This document shows, in pieces, positions 54,672-63,606 of a stretch of DNA of 64,000 bases. The translations under genes and the position numbers were made by a program. The notes beneath the pieces are model-generated. The model saw only the letters and a list, made by a program, of their open reading frames with translations. It had not been told where the DNA came from and did no database searches. How positions within the stretch are numbered: the first letter of the stretch is position 1; each line of letters starts with the position of its first letter. Origin of the DNA: Gramella sp. MAR_2010_147 (GTDB lineage: Bacteria; Bacteroidota; Bacteroidia; Flavobacteriales; Flavobacteriaceae); assembly GCF_900105135.1 (NCBI RefSeq), contig NZ_LT629741.1:3015001-3079000 (forward strand), in the 5' to 3' direction.

Positions 54672-56051
54672 TTAATAATTATTCCAATCTATTTTTCTGG
54701 AAATAAACATCACTATGGCCAGGATAAAGAAAAGACCTATGCTTCCTGTTAATAGCGCATAACTTTCCAGTTGAATAATCACATACACGAAAGAATAGAG
54801 AGCAAATAGCGAAAGGCCAATAAACATTGGAAACTTCCATCTATTCAGAATGCTTTTTGAGTACAGACTGATCATCAGAATTACTGAAATTCCTGCTATT
54901 AAATAGGCTTTTAAGAAAGAGCTATGTTCGGATATTGAGATCAGTAAAGTGTAGAACATAATGAGCCCGAGCCCGATCATAAGATACTGAAAAGGATGAA
55001 TTGGGATCTTACTTAAGGTCTGGATCAGGAAAAACAGAAGGAAGGTAAGCCCAATCACCAGAATACCATATTTTGTAGCACGTTCACTTTGTTGATATTC
55101 ATCAACCGGGATCATAAAATTAACTCCGAAGGCATATGGAGTTAGGTCTGGGAGATGGTTGATGAAACTTTGAGGAAAAGGCCTGTTTATATCCAGAATC
55201 TTCCACTTCGCATTAAATCCTGTTTCGGTTATTTTATGTTCATTATAGGGCAGGAAACTCCCTGTAAAGCTATTGGTTTTCCAGTCAGATTTTAAGGTAG
55301 CAACTGTCGTTTTTCCTATGGGAATGAAGGAGATCTCTGAGCTTCCATTAACCGATAGATCCATTTTAAAAGGGATATCTTTATTTAAAGGTAGATCACG
55401 GGATCTAATAGTTTTACTTTCCATAAGAAATAAGCCTTGCTGTTTCTGAAGTGGTGGTTGCACCTCCTCAAACCTCGAAGTGAAATTATAGGAAGAACCG
55501 GCCATGCTTATATTCATTTGGTCGTTTACTCCTTTAAGGTTGGAGATATTAAATATGATCTTTGCTTTTTCCCACAGGATATTGTCTTCAGCTATTTCTG
55601 TCTCCTGAATATTAACAGGAGAAAAATTACCTGAAACCTTAATTTCACTTTTATAAACTGTGGTTTGATATAATCCGCGTTTCTTTATCATAGGGTCAAT
55701 TACCGATGCAATGTCCAGCTGTTCAGGAAAAAAATAAAGAAACTTTAATTCTTCAATAGTTTCAGTGGTTACCTCTTTTTGAGCATTGGTAATTTGTTTC
55801 TCTCGATAGCTCCGGTAAGGAAGTTTTAGAATAGGGCCATTGATGATAACTGCATCTCCCCATTTATCATTGATTTCTGTCACGACGCTCTTCTGGCGCT
55901 CAGATCTTTCTTTTATAAGTTCCTGAACCATGAACAAAGGAATAAGCAAGATCAACGTGAGAACTCCAATAGTGAACATTCGCGCTGTAATAGAATTTTT
56001 TAGCCAGTGAATAATTCTATTGTTATCCGATTTTTGAGATGAATTTTCCAT
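54672..56051 (-). CDS. creD: CreD-family inner-membrane protein
   Basis: The 459-residue protein matches CreD, an inner-membrane protein linked to envelope stress and beta-lactam response in Gram-negative bacteria. It has an N-terminal membrane segment (RMFTIGVLTLILLIPLFMVQ), the conserved ERSERQKSVVTEINDKWG, a large periplasmic beta-rich domain, and five or six C-terminal membrane segments (YGILVIGLTFLLFFLIQTLS onward). In Bacteroidota it is often near a winged-helix regulator, as here. Confidence 0.93.
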   Translation of the reverse strand: MENSSQKSDNNRIIHWLKNSITARMFTIGVLTLILLIPLFMVQELIKERSERQKSVVTEINDKWGDAVIINGPILKLPYRSYREKQITNAQKEVTTETIEELKFLYFFPEQLDIASVIDPMIKKRGLYQTTVYKSEIKVSGNFSPVNIQETEIAEDNILWEKAKIIFNISNLKGVNDQMNISMAGSSYNFTSRFEEVQPPLQKQQGLFLMESKTIRSRDLPLNKDIPFKMDLSVNGSSEISFIPIGKTTVATLKSDWKTNSFTGSFLPYNEHKITETGFNAKWKILDINRPFPQSFINHLPDLTPYAFGVNFMIPVDEYQQSERATKYGILVIGLTFLLFFLIQTLSKIPIHPFQYLMIGLGLIMFYTLLISISEHSSFLKAYLIAGISVILMISLYSKSILNRWKFPMFIGLSLFALYSFVYVIIQLESYALLTGSIGLFFILAIVMFISRKIDWNNY

Positions 56052-56070
56052 AATTAGATGGTTTGATGAA

Positions 56071-56835
56071 TTATAAAGCTACGTGATCCAGAGATTTGAT
56101 CTCCGCTTTATATTCTGATGGAAGAATGAATGATTTTAAAAGTTGATCGAGTTGTAAACTTCTGCTTAGTTTGTATAAACCAATGAACGGACTTAAAAAT
56201 GAAAATTTTCTTAGACCTAACATTTTTCTCACAGGTCTCGGTACTATCAAAATTTGAGTTTCTAGTAAGAGCTGGAACCTGGAAGCTCCCAGTTTTTTTC
56301 GATATTGGTGATATAAATCTTTAGTGTAGGCACCGTTAAAGAGATGTTGCTTTAGCTCAATGGATCGCATTTTTTTGAAGAGTTCATAACTTGCCGGTAA
56401 ATTGGAAATCTTCATGTGAATTCCTAGCTCCCGGAAAACCTGGTAGATTTCTTTCTTTTCAGAAAAAGTGAGGGGGCGTTCCAGAATTTCATAAGATCTT
56501 ATTGAATAATCTATAAGCATAAATAGAACGTTTCGATACGCCCAATCAGGGATCTTAGCTTCGCGTTTGTATTCTACCCTGGCATGTGCAGCATTAATTT
56601 TATCAATGGTTTGTAAAGCAAATTCCTTTTCAGAAAAAACGATCTGTCTGGCATATCCCACGGTTGAAAATAGTCGGCCAAGCGGATCTTTTGGTAATTT
56701 TCCGGTGAAATACAACCAGTCTACAGCCCTGTTAAGAGCGAATTCTGCGGCTGCACCAGCAAAAATGAGAAGGATGGTATCGCTTTTACCCCATACTTCC
56801 CGAACGATAGATTGTTTTTTTACAAAATATTCCAT
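56071..56835 (-). CDS. MpaB-like (DUF2236) oxygenase family protein
   Basis: The 254-residue protein resembles the MpaB/latex-clearing-protein family of heme oxygenases. Segments are DTILLIFAGAAAEFALNRAVDW, GRLFSTVGYARQIVFS, NAAHARV and WAYRNVLFMLIDYSIRSYE. The usual HxxH-type and arginine residues of this heme fold are not certain by eye, except the H in NAAHARV. It lies between creD and a small membrane protein. Substrate unknown. Confidence 0.75.
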   Translation of the reverse strand: MEYFVKKQSIVREVWGKSDTILLIFAGAAAEFALNRAVDWLYFTGKLPKDPLGRLFSTVGYARQIVFSEKEFALQTIDKINAAHARVEYKREAKIPDWAYRNVLFMLIDYSIRSYEILERPLTFSEKKEIYQVFRELGIHMKISNLPASYELFKKMRSIELKQHLFNGAYTKDLYHQYRKKLGASRFQLLLETQILIVPRPVRKMLGLRKFSFLSPFIGLYKLSRSLQLDQLLKSFILPSEYKAEIKSLDHVAL

Positions 56836-56849
56836 GTTAGAAGGTTTTG

Positions 56850-57134
56850 CTATGATCCAGCGAATGGAGTTCCAAATATTCCAACTGCAAGCTCAGCCCA
56901 GATAAGGAAGAAAATAATCAGAACTATTCCACCTGCAATGATGCGGCTTTTGGTGGACGAAAATTTTCTTAAAACAAAGTCTATTCCTAAGCCGGTAACT
57001 AAAAGCAGGACACCCATAATGATAAAATCTGATGCAGTCCATACAACTTCGTCACTTAGTTGCATTCCGATAAGTGGAATAAGTAATAGTAGTCCTACAA
57101 CTAGGATAATGTTTAAAATTCGTTTGATCTTCAT
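56850..57134 (-). CDS. Small membrane protein with three hydrophobic segments
   Basis: I chose the ATG complementary to 57132-57134, which gives 94 residues starting KIKRILNIILVVGLLLLIPL. The longer upstream reading frame has no membrane or family support. The three hydrophobic segments point to an inner-membrane protein. Function unknown. It belongs to the minus-strand cluster between the winged-helix regulator and MpaB. Confidence 0.8.
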   Translation of the reverse strand: MKIKRILNIILVVGLLLLIPLIGMQLSDEVVWTASDFIIMGVLLLVTGLGIDFVLRKFSSTKSRIIAGGIVLIIFFLIWAELAVGIFGTPFAGS

Positions 57135-57195
57135 GATTTTTAAGTTTAGATTAAAATAAAGTACTTTGAATTTCAAAGTTTGTGCGCAAATTTTT

Positions 57196-57516
57196 TTAAG
57201 ACTTGTTTTTAGCAATTTTGTTTCCTGCGTTGAGCAATTTCTCCAGAGCATCCAGATGGTCCTGGAAGGCCACTTTCCCTTGAGGTGTTGCCAGATATCT
57301 TGTATTGGGTTTTCGGTCTATGAATGATTTTTCAACTTTTATATAATTCTTTTTCTCCAGGGCTTTGGTGTGGCTTGCAACATTACCATCGGTAGCGCCC
57401 AGTAATTCCTTTAATGTCCTGAAATCTGCATATTCATTCACCATCAGGACACTCATAATTCCCAGGCGAATGCGATGATCAAATGCTTTATTTATATTGC
57501 TTATAATGTTCTTCAT
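57196..57516 (-). CDS. Winged-helix transcriptional regulator (HTH_34-like)
   Basis: The 106-residue protein is one winged-helix domain: RIRLGIMSVLMVNEYADFRTLKELL, then ATDGNVASHTKALEKKNYIKVEKS as recognition helix and wing, then TRYLATPQGKVAFQDHLDAL. It is a single-domain regulator of the MarR/ArsR type common in Bacteroidota and probably controls the membrane-protein genes around it, including creD. Its start touches the stop of the upstream 213-residue membrane-protein gene at 57516. Confidence 0.88.
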   Translation of the reverse strand: MKNIISNINKAFDHRIRLGIMSVLMVNEYADFRTLKELLGATDGNVASHTKALEKKNYIKVEKSFIDRKPNTRYLATPQGKVAFQDHLDALEKLLNAGNKIAKNKS

Positions 57517-58157
57517 TAGGCATTTTTTCGGTCGTACTTATTATACATCCAGATGCCATAAATAATATGAAAGACTCCGAAGCCTGCCGCCCAGAAATAC
57601 AATCCGTAGCCAATGAACTGGGTAGCAATAAGTCCCAGGACTACATTAGAATACCCTAAACCCTTTAGATCACCAAAAGTATATTTACTGGCATGAATAA
57701 GGGAAAGTCCATAAAATAAAAGCATTGCTGGTGCGATTAGACCTATAATTTCATACTGAAGCAGGACCAAACAAAATACCCCACCAGCGGCCAAAGGAGC
57801 AAAAAAGTTTATCACCAATCTTCTGCTCGTACTGTCCCAGATCTTCTGCTCGTTTTTATTTGCTTTTCTGGTCGTAAGGAATATAGCTGTTCCAATTGCT
57901 AAAATCAAAACTGCTATTGCAATAAGAAACAATTTGAGTGTGAGGCTGGAATCCAGGTTTTCTACAGAAAAAGCATCATAGGTTTCTCCATAGACGGAAT
58001 CATTTCCTGATAAAAGCATTTTTGCGATGATGGCTCCTATGATGGCATAGCCACCAGCAAATACTCCTGCAAGACCACTTAATGAGATAAACCTGGAGGA
58101 GCGATTCATCATATTTTTGATCTCGCTGAGATCTTTAAGATACTTTTCGTTTTCCAT
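57516..58157 (-). CDS. Multipass membrane protein of unknown function
   Basis: The 213-residue protein has about six hydrophobic segments after a charged N-terminus (MENEKYLKDLSEIKNMMNRSSRFISLSG). I do not recognise a specific family. Its gene shares one base with the winged-helix gene start and is the first gene of the minus-strand cluster that leads to creD, so it may sense or respond with that regulator. Confidence 0.8.
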   Translation of the reverse strand: MENEKYLKDLSEIKNMMNRSSRFISLSGLAGVFAGGYAIIGAIIAKMLLSGNDSVYGETYDAFSVENLDSSLTLKLFLIAIAVLILAIGTAIFLTTRKANKNEQKIWDSTSRRLVINFFAPLAAGGVFCLVLLQYEIIGLIAPAMLLFYGLSLIHASKYTFGDLKGLGYSNVVLGLIATQFIGYGLYFWAAGFGVFHIIYGIWMYNKYDRKNA

Positions 58158-58217
58158 TATAAAGTACTTTGAAAAACAAAGTAATACTAAAAAATTGAAT
58201 AAAACAAGTTAAAAATG

Positions 58218-58250
58218 AAAAGCCCGTAATTAAATTACAGGCTTTTTTTT
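58218..58250. terminator. Bidirectional-type terminator between the MscS and membrane-protein genes
   Basis: AAAAGCCCGTAATT (58218-58231) pairs with AATTACAGGCTTTT (58233-58246) with one mismatch and is followed by a T run on the plus strand and T-rich DNA on the minus strand. It lies beyond the MscS stop on the minus strand. Confidence 0.65.
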
Positions 58251-58265
58251 TTCGTTTAATCAATC

Positions 58266-59606
58266 TTAGATATCTAATCTAGGATCATTTGAATCTCCTG
58301 GATTATTAGAGTTCCCAGGGTTTCGTGGGTCTCTGGGATCCATAGGACCATCAGGATTGTTTGGATTTGCCGGGTCGTTTATATCTCTTCGAGGATTTGA
58401 AGCCGGCCCCGAATTTGCGTCCGAATCTTTTACAGATTTATCATCCTTAAATTTCTGGATAATTTCTCTAAAATGTTCACCGGCAGCATCACGACCACCG
58501 AGTCCGTAACTAAGCGCTACCGCAACTGCAATAGCTCCTAAAATCAACCCAAAGGCCAATTCTACGATCTCGTTAGCAATACCCATCGTTCTAAGGGCGA
58601 TTGCAAGAAAAAGCGCTAATGAAGACCATCTTACCACACTTGCAATAAAATTATTACTTCTCGTTTTACTCATTGTATTGTAGATAAGTAGTGAAATATA
58701 ATTACCTACTGCCAGGATGATCAATCCGAAAATGATCTGTCCGGTTACTTCCAGAATTTCATCTAGCGTTTCTGAAAGCTGGGTAAGTCCCAGAATATCC
58801 ACGGCAGTAATAATCCCGAAGAATACCAGGAAGAAGTAAATTAAATTGGCTACGATTTTTGAAAGCGATTGATTCGCCCCAATCATATTATGAATCTGGA
58901 TTTTTTGCGCAGCTCTATCCAGTCCCATACTTTTAAAGAGATCTTCCAGGAAATTGGCCAGGTACTTTCCACCCCAAATAAAGATGGCCAGGATAATACC
59001 GGCAATGATGATCTCACCTATTAATGCAGTGAAATCTGCCAGAATATCGTTAGCCGGTCCTGAAATCGCATCCAGTTCCAGAGCATTGAAAGCCTGAATA
59101 AGGAAGGGGATGAATATTAGAATAAAGACCACTTTTTTAAGGATATTGATCAATTTATCTGTGTCCTTAAAGCCCGTTTTATCTATCATGTTATCCAGGA
59201 ACGTACCGCCAATGTTGATCAAATTCGATACGAATTTTGCCAGGATATAACCGATGAATCCAATAAGAATAGCTGCAACCAGATTAGGAATAAAGCCAAG
59301 GAACTCACTTACCATATTTTCCAACGGAGTTAATACCTGGTCTACTCCAAGAATCTCCAGAACAATAAGGATCACAATGATCATGATCACGTAATAAACA
59401 ATATTGGCTAAAAAGACATTGGTATCTTCTATCTTTCCTTTACCAAAAACCTTTTCATCCCATCGGGTCTTTCTAAGCAATCTTACGATAACTGCTTTGA
59501 TTCCCTTTGCAATTAACCATCCAATAAGTAATACTAAAAGTGCACCTAGAAGGTCCGGTAGAAAATCGCTAATACTGTTAGCGATATTCTCTAATTCATT
59601 TCTCAT
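58266..59606 (-). CDS. Mechanosensitive-channel-like membrane protein with repeated TM-helix segments
   Basis: The 446-residue protein has repeated conserved TM-helix units (DLLGALLVLLIGWLIAKGIK, FLGFIPNLVAAILIGFIGYILAKFVSNL, LADFTALIGEIIIAGIILAI, EILEVTGQIIFGLIILAVGNYI) and a final helix AFGLILGAIAVAVALSYGLGG. This is the pattern of mechanosensitive ion-channel-like proteins with the conserved TM-helix (PF05552-type) rather than E. coli MscS. The C-terminal tail (about 405-446) is rich in N, P, D and G and is probably disordered. Confidence 0.85.
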   Translation of the reverse strand: MRNELENIANSISDFLPDLLGALLVLLIGWLIAKGIKAVIVRLLRKTRWDEKVFGKGKIEDTNVFLANIVYYVIMIIVILIVLEILGVDQVLTPLENMVSEFLGFIPNLVAAILIGFIGYILAKFVSNLINIGGTFLDNMIDKTGFKDTDKLINILKKVVFILIFIPFLIQAFNALELDAISGPANDILADFTALIGEIIIAGIILAIFIWGGKYLANFLEDLFKSMGLDRAAQKIQIHNMIGANQSLSKIVANLIYFFLVFFGIITAVDILGLTQLSETLDEILEVTGQIIFGLIILAVGNYISLLIYNTMSKTRSNNFIASVVRWSSLALFLAIALRTMGIANEIVELAFGLILGAIAVAVALSYGLGGRDAAGEHFREIIQKFKDDKSVKDSDANSGPASNPRRDINDPANPNNPDGPMDPRDPRNPGNSNNPGDSNDPRLDI

Positions 59607-59813
59607 AATTAAATTTGATTAAGTTAGTTGTCCTTAAGGTACTGGATATGTTAATCAATAATAATTTGATTAACAATAGTTTAAATGTTTTGGACGTAAA
59701 AACTTAAAAGTTTACCGATATGAGATAAAAGATAATGTATAGCACTACGGTTGGCGTAAGAGGTATTTCTGAAAACCAATTGATTTTCAAATAAATTGGA
59801 ACTCAATTTAAAC

Positions 59814-60668
59814 CTACTTGGTAACCCACAGAGGGATTTTGAGGCTTCGGCTAAAGAGTTCATCAGTTACACTTCCTACCAGCAGCGAAGAAAAAACATT
59901 TCCGCCTTTATCTGCTACAATTACAAGATCTGCACCAGCATTTTCAGATTCAGTAGATAGCTTTGCAGCTACACTGGCTTCCCTTCCACGAATTATTTTG
60001 ATCTCACAATCTGTTATTTTATTTCGATGAAGAAATTTTTCAAATTTTTCCCGCGTATGTTTCTCGATTTTAGGAAGCATTTCTTCCTTTTCAAGATAGG
60101 GGGTAAACTGGATAGGAACATTATAAATATTAATAGCTGTAATTTCAGCGCCGGTATTGTTTGCCAGGTAGGATGCCCGTTGAAGTGATTTGATAGACTC
60201 CCTGGAAAAGTCTGTTCCTGCCCAAATTTTATCAATACGTTGACTGGCATTTTTCGGGACACTTAAGATATCACATTTTAGCAACCGCATTAGTTTTTCT
60301 GAGATCACCCCGGTTCCTTTTTTCCTGGATTTATTTCCTACGATCACCAGGTCTATGCTATATTTATGAACTACATAGTTTATAAGCGATTCGGTATATG
60401 GATCTTCAGAAATAAGTACTTCAGAGTCTGTTTTAGCATCAAAATGATTGGCAACCTTTTCATCCAGTTCATCACTGATCATTTTTTCCAGATCCAGATC
60501 TTTAAGCTGTTCTTTAAACAGTTCAGATATCTCATATTTTTTAATATTATGAACAAAATATACTTTTTTGGGCTGGAGTTTATCAGCTAGAAATGAAGCG
60601 TATCTTATAAGTTCTTCATCGGTTGAAGTGAGATCAAGTGCGACCAGGATTTTTTCTATAGTTCTCAT
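59814..60668 (-). CDS. Tandem universal stress protein (two Usp domains)
   Basis: The 284-residue protein has two Usp domains (about 1-140 and 148-284). The first begins RTIEKILVALDLTSTDEEL; the second begins IDKIWAGTDFSRESIKSLQ and ends ADLVIVADKGGNVFSSLLVGSVTDELFSRSLKIPLWV, where the G-type ATP-binding loop is roughly kept (VGSVTD). The gene overlaps the BCCT gene by 4 bp, so it is translated together with the transporter, a pattern also known for Usp proteins tied to osmolyte carriers. Confidence 0.93.
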   Translation of the reverse strand: MRTIEKILVALDLTSTDEELIRYASFLADKLQPKKVYFVHNIKKYEISELFKEQLKDLDLEKMISDELDEKVANHFDAKTDSEVLISEDPYTESLINYVVHKYSIDLVIVGNKSRKKGTGVISEKLMRLLKCDILSVPKNASQRIDKIWAGTDFSRESIKSLQRASYLANNTGAEITAINIYNVPIQFTPYLEKEEMLPKIEKHTREKFEKFLHRNKITDCEIKIIRGREASVAAKLSTESENAGADLVIVADKGGNVFSSLLVGSVTDELFSRSLKIPLWVTK

Positions 60669-62296
60669 GCTTCGTCTTTTTTATCTGATGTTTTTAAATT
60701 CCTTTTATTAACTATTTCTGAAACGATCTCTTCATAGTTTTCCATCTGCTTTTTAGATTTTTTCTCATCCAGTTTGTTGAGGTCTTCTTTGAGACCTTTA
60801 TGGAGTGAATAACACATAACCATTAGAATGACTGCAAAAGGTAAACCGGTTACAATGGTTGCTGTCTGCAACGCCTGCAAACCACCCCCTACTAGAAGTA
60901 CTGCAGCAACAGTACCCTCGGTCACTGCCCAGAAAATTCGTTGGCCTACCGGAGCATCGATCTTCCCTCCCGAAGTAAGGCTGTCTATCACCAGCGATCC
61001 TGAATCTGAAGAAGTGATAAAAAATCCTGCAATAAGTAAAATAGCAACTATATTAATTACCATTGAAAGTGGATAATCCTGAAAAAACACAAACAGGGCA
61101 GTGGCTATATCAGCATCTACAGCTTTGCTTAAAACATCATTACCTCCCATAATTTCATCTATGGCCACACTTCCAAATGCCGACATCCAGAAGAATGTAA
61201 CCAGTGAAGGAACTAGTAAAACCCCTAATATAAATTCTCGAATGGTTCTCCCTTTGGAAATTCTGGCAATGAACATTCCCACAAAAGGAGACCAGCCAAT
61301 CCACCAGCCCCAGTAAAAGACCGTCCAGTCATTCTGCCAGGAAGTATTTGTAAATGTTTCACTCCAGGTAGAGAGTTCCAGAAAATTATACAGATAACTT
61401 CCTGTGTTTTCTACAAAAGATCGAAAAATGAATATGGTTGGACCTAATATAAGTGCCAGTATCAATAAAACCACAGCGATTCTCATATTCCATTCGCTAA
61501 GTACTTTTACTCCTTTATCGACTCCTAGTACTACAGATGCCGTGGCGATCATGGTGATAATTGCAATGATAATAATCTGGGTGGTTATTCCATCAGCCAG
61601 ATCAAAAACATGATTCAAACCGGAAGCTATCTGTTGCACTCCAAAACCAAGGGACGTTGCCAAGCCAAAAAGGGTTGCCAGAACGGCAAATATATCTATC
61701 ACATCTCCAATTTTACCATAGATGCGGTCTCCTAAAAATGGATAGAAAATAGAACGAATGGTGAGGGGTAAGCCACGAGTGTAGGTAAAATAACTTAGAG
61801 AAAGTCCTACCAGTGCGTAAACTGCCCAGGCATGAAAACCCCAGTGAAGAAAGGTGAAATTCATAGCCTCTTTTGCAGCCGCAACGGTGCCGGCTTCCGC
61901 AGTTGGTGGTGAGTTGAAGTGCATTACAGGTTCACCAACACTAAAAAAGAGCAGACCAATTCCCATGCCGGCACTAAAAAGCATGGCAAACCAGGAAAGC
62001 GTTTTAAATTCAGGTTTGGCATTTTGGCCTCCAATTCTTAGTTTTCCGAATTTCCCCAAAGCCAGGTAAATTAAAAAAATAAGGAACAGGTTAATCGCTA
62101 AAATGAAAAACCAGTCGGCATTTTCAGCCACCCCGGTTTGGAGATCGGTAAAAAAGGATTCGGCTTCTTTCTCAAAAATGAGCGTAAGCGCAATACTTAT
62201 AATTATAAAAATGGACGAAGTAAAAAATACCGGTCCGTTTACTTCCAGACCAAATATGGATTTCTTTTCATCACTTCTGGTAACTTTTTCAGCCAT
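60665..62296 (-). CDS. BCCT-family transporter (betaine/carnitine/choline)
   Basis: The 543-residue protein has twelve predicted membrane segments and the BCCT signatures: SAGMGIGLLFFSVGEPVMHF, FLHWGFHAWAVYALVGLSLSY, FGLATSLGFGVQQIASGLNHV and the aromatic WGWWIGWSPFVGMFIARISKGRTIREF. The GIG motif suggests sodium-coupled betaine or choline uptake. Between an outer-membrane porin-like gene and a Usp gene, it is probably an osmolyte carrier. Confidence 0.95.
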   Translation of the reverse strand: MAEKVTRSDEKKSIFGLEVNGPVFFTSSIFIIISIALTLIFEKEAESFFTDLQTGVAENADWFFILAINLFLIFLIYLALGKFGKLRIGGQNAKPEFKTLSWFAMLFSAGMGIGLLFFSVGEPVMHFNSPPTAEAGTVAAAKEAMNFTFLHWGFHAWAVYALVGLSLSYFTYTRGLPLTIRSIFYPFLGDRIYGKIGDVIDIFAVLATLFGLATSLGFGVQQIASGLNHVFDLADGITTQIIIIAIITMIATASVVLGVDKGVKVLSEWNMRIAVVLLILALILGPTIFIFRSFVENTGSYLYNFLELSTWSETFTNTSWQNDWTVFYWGWWIGWSPFVGMFIARISKGRTIREFILGVLLVPSLVTFFWMSAFGSVAIDEIMGGNDVLSKAVDADIATALFVFFQDYPLSMVINIVAILLIAGFFITSSDSGSLVIDSLTSGGKIDAPVGQRIFWAVTEGTVAAVLLVGGGLQALQTATIVTGLPFAVILMVMCYSLHKGLKEDLNKLDEKKSKKQMENYEEIVSEIVNKRNLKTSDKKDEA

Positions 62297-62317
62297 ATAT
62301 CTAATTTCTGTTAATTC

Positions 62318-63472
62318 TTAAAAATAATATCCAATATTAATATTGAATCTTGCTTCCCACTTCGCATCAGGATTTCCTACAGAGAAATCATCCACAAAAT
62401 TTCCTCCAAGCCAGGAGTGATTGTATCCAGCGGCATAATCTATGTAGGTGTAAACATGTCCTGCACTCACCAGCACTCCCGTTACATTCATAAAGGAATC
62501 TTCAAAACTTTCAATTTTCTTATCCATAAACCCAAAATCATTATAAAATTGAAGGTTGCTTATGGGGCCGAGTTTCACAGGAATATTTTTGGAAAAGGCC
62601 AGGGTATAAATATTGAAATCTGAAGCGACTTCATAAGGCACTCCATAGGCTCCCATTTGCAAAACCTCATTAGATTCTTCCGGTAAATTTTTAGGGTCAT
62701 TATTAATTCTCATCGCCTGGGCCTTTACATTCCAGTTCTTAAAATCGAATTCGTAATGAATGGCTAGCCCGTCATGTGAACCTGTTTCTTTGGTATCCAG
62801 ATTATATAAACCGCCATACTGAGCAGAGATACCTAAACGATTTTTAATGGAATCACCAAACTTATAGATCAATTTCCCGTTTATTTGATTTACTTCTTTA
62901 TTTCTACCCACCACATCATAAGAATATCTATCGGGGGAAGCTTCAGTATCACCACCAAAACGCAATTCTTCGGCATTTTTGTAGAAAGCGAGGTCATATT
63001 CAAAAGTGTCGTCCACATGAAGGTATTTTACGCCCATGTCATGATCGTCTTCCAACCCAAAATAATAAGTGAGGTTAAAGAACCAGTTGTGTGAATTATA
63101 TTGTTGAATTCCAAAAGGCACCTGGCTTAAACCTACCTGAATTTCTTCCTGTTCGTTAAAGCGATAACCTACCCAGCCCTGCTTCAGGAATCCTCCGCCG
63201 AAAGCCTGAGAATAAAGCCGGTATTCAGCATCCAGATAAATATCTTTCCATGAAGCATTAAAATTAATCCGGAACATATCATAGCCAAAGTCTCCACCTC
63301 TTTCTTTTTGTCCATCTTTCCAGGAAGAAAGATTGTAGTTGAATCTAAGTGCACCACCAACCGAAATCTCAGGTTTTTCCTGGGAGTAAACTGAAGGAGT
63401 TCCAGACGGTAATACTCCTATAATTAAAATGGAGGTGAATAGGAATTTCTGTAGGGTAGATATTCTCTTCAT
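62318..63472 (-). CDS. Outer-membrane beta-barrel (porin-like) protein
   Basis: The 384-residue protein has a signal peptide (cleavage near SVYSQ) and beta-strand pattern with alternating aromatic residues, ending in the aromatic C-terminal NINIGYYF typical of outer-membrane barrels. Segments such as FRINFNASWKDIYLDAEYRL and EEIQVGLSQVPFGIQQYN are porin-like. It starts the unit porin-BCCT-Usp on the minus strand and likely admits small solutes for the BCCT carrier. Substrate not readable. Confidence 0.85.
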   Translation of the reverse strand: MKRISTLQKFLFTSILIIGVLPSGTPSVYSQEKPEISVGGALRFNYNLSSWKDGQKERGGDFGYDMFRINFNASWKDIYLDAEYRLYSQAFGGGFLKQGWVGYRFNEQEEIQVGLSQVPFGIQQYNSHNWFFNLTYYFGLEDDHDMGVKYLHVDDTFEYDLAFYKNAEELRFGGDTEASPDRYSYDVVGRNKEVNQINGKLIYKFGDSIKNRLGISAQYGGLYNLDTKETGSHDGLAIHYEFDFKNWNVKAQAMRINNDPKNLPEESNEVLQMGAYGVPYEVASDFNIYTLAFSKNIPVKLGPISNLQFYNDFGFMDKKIESFEDSFMNVTGVLVSAGHVYTYIDYAAGYNHSWLGGNFVDDFSVGNPDAKWEARFNINIGYYF

Positions 63473-63557
63473 GTATTGAATGGTTGATAGAACTTCAAAT
63501 TAATGGAAAATAGAATGGAATCCTATTTAAGGTTCTTTTAATTTAAGATCTGATGAC

Positions 63558-63584
63558 AAAAAAAGCTCCCGTAAAAGGAGCTTT
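63558..63584 (-). terminator. Intrinsic terminator of kdsA
   Basis: AAAGCTCC (63562-63569) pairs with GGAGCTTT (63577-63584). On the minus strand the stem ends in a T run. It lies directly after the kdsA stop and before the porin-like gene start. Confidence 0.85.
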
Positions 63585-63606
63585 CCAGGAATAGGTTTTA
63601 ATATTC

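Noticed and set aside
57135..57251. N-terminal extension of the small membrane protein
   Set aside because: It overlaps the winged-helix gene and does not add a sensible domain.
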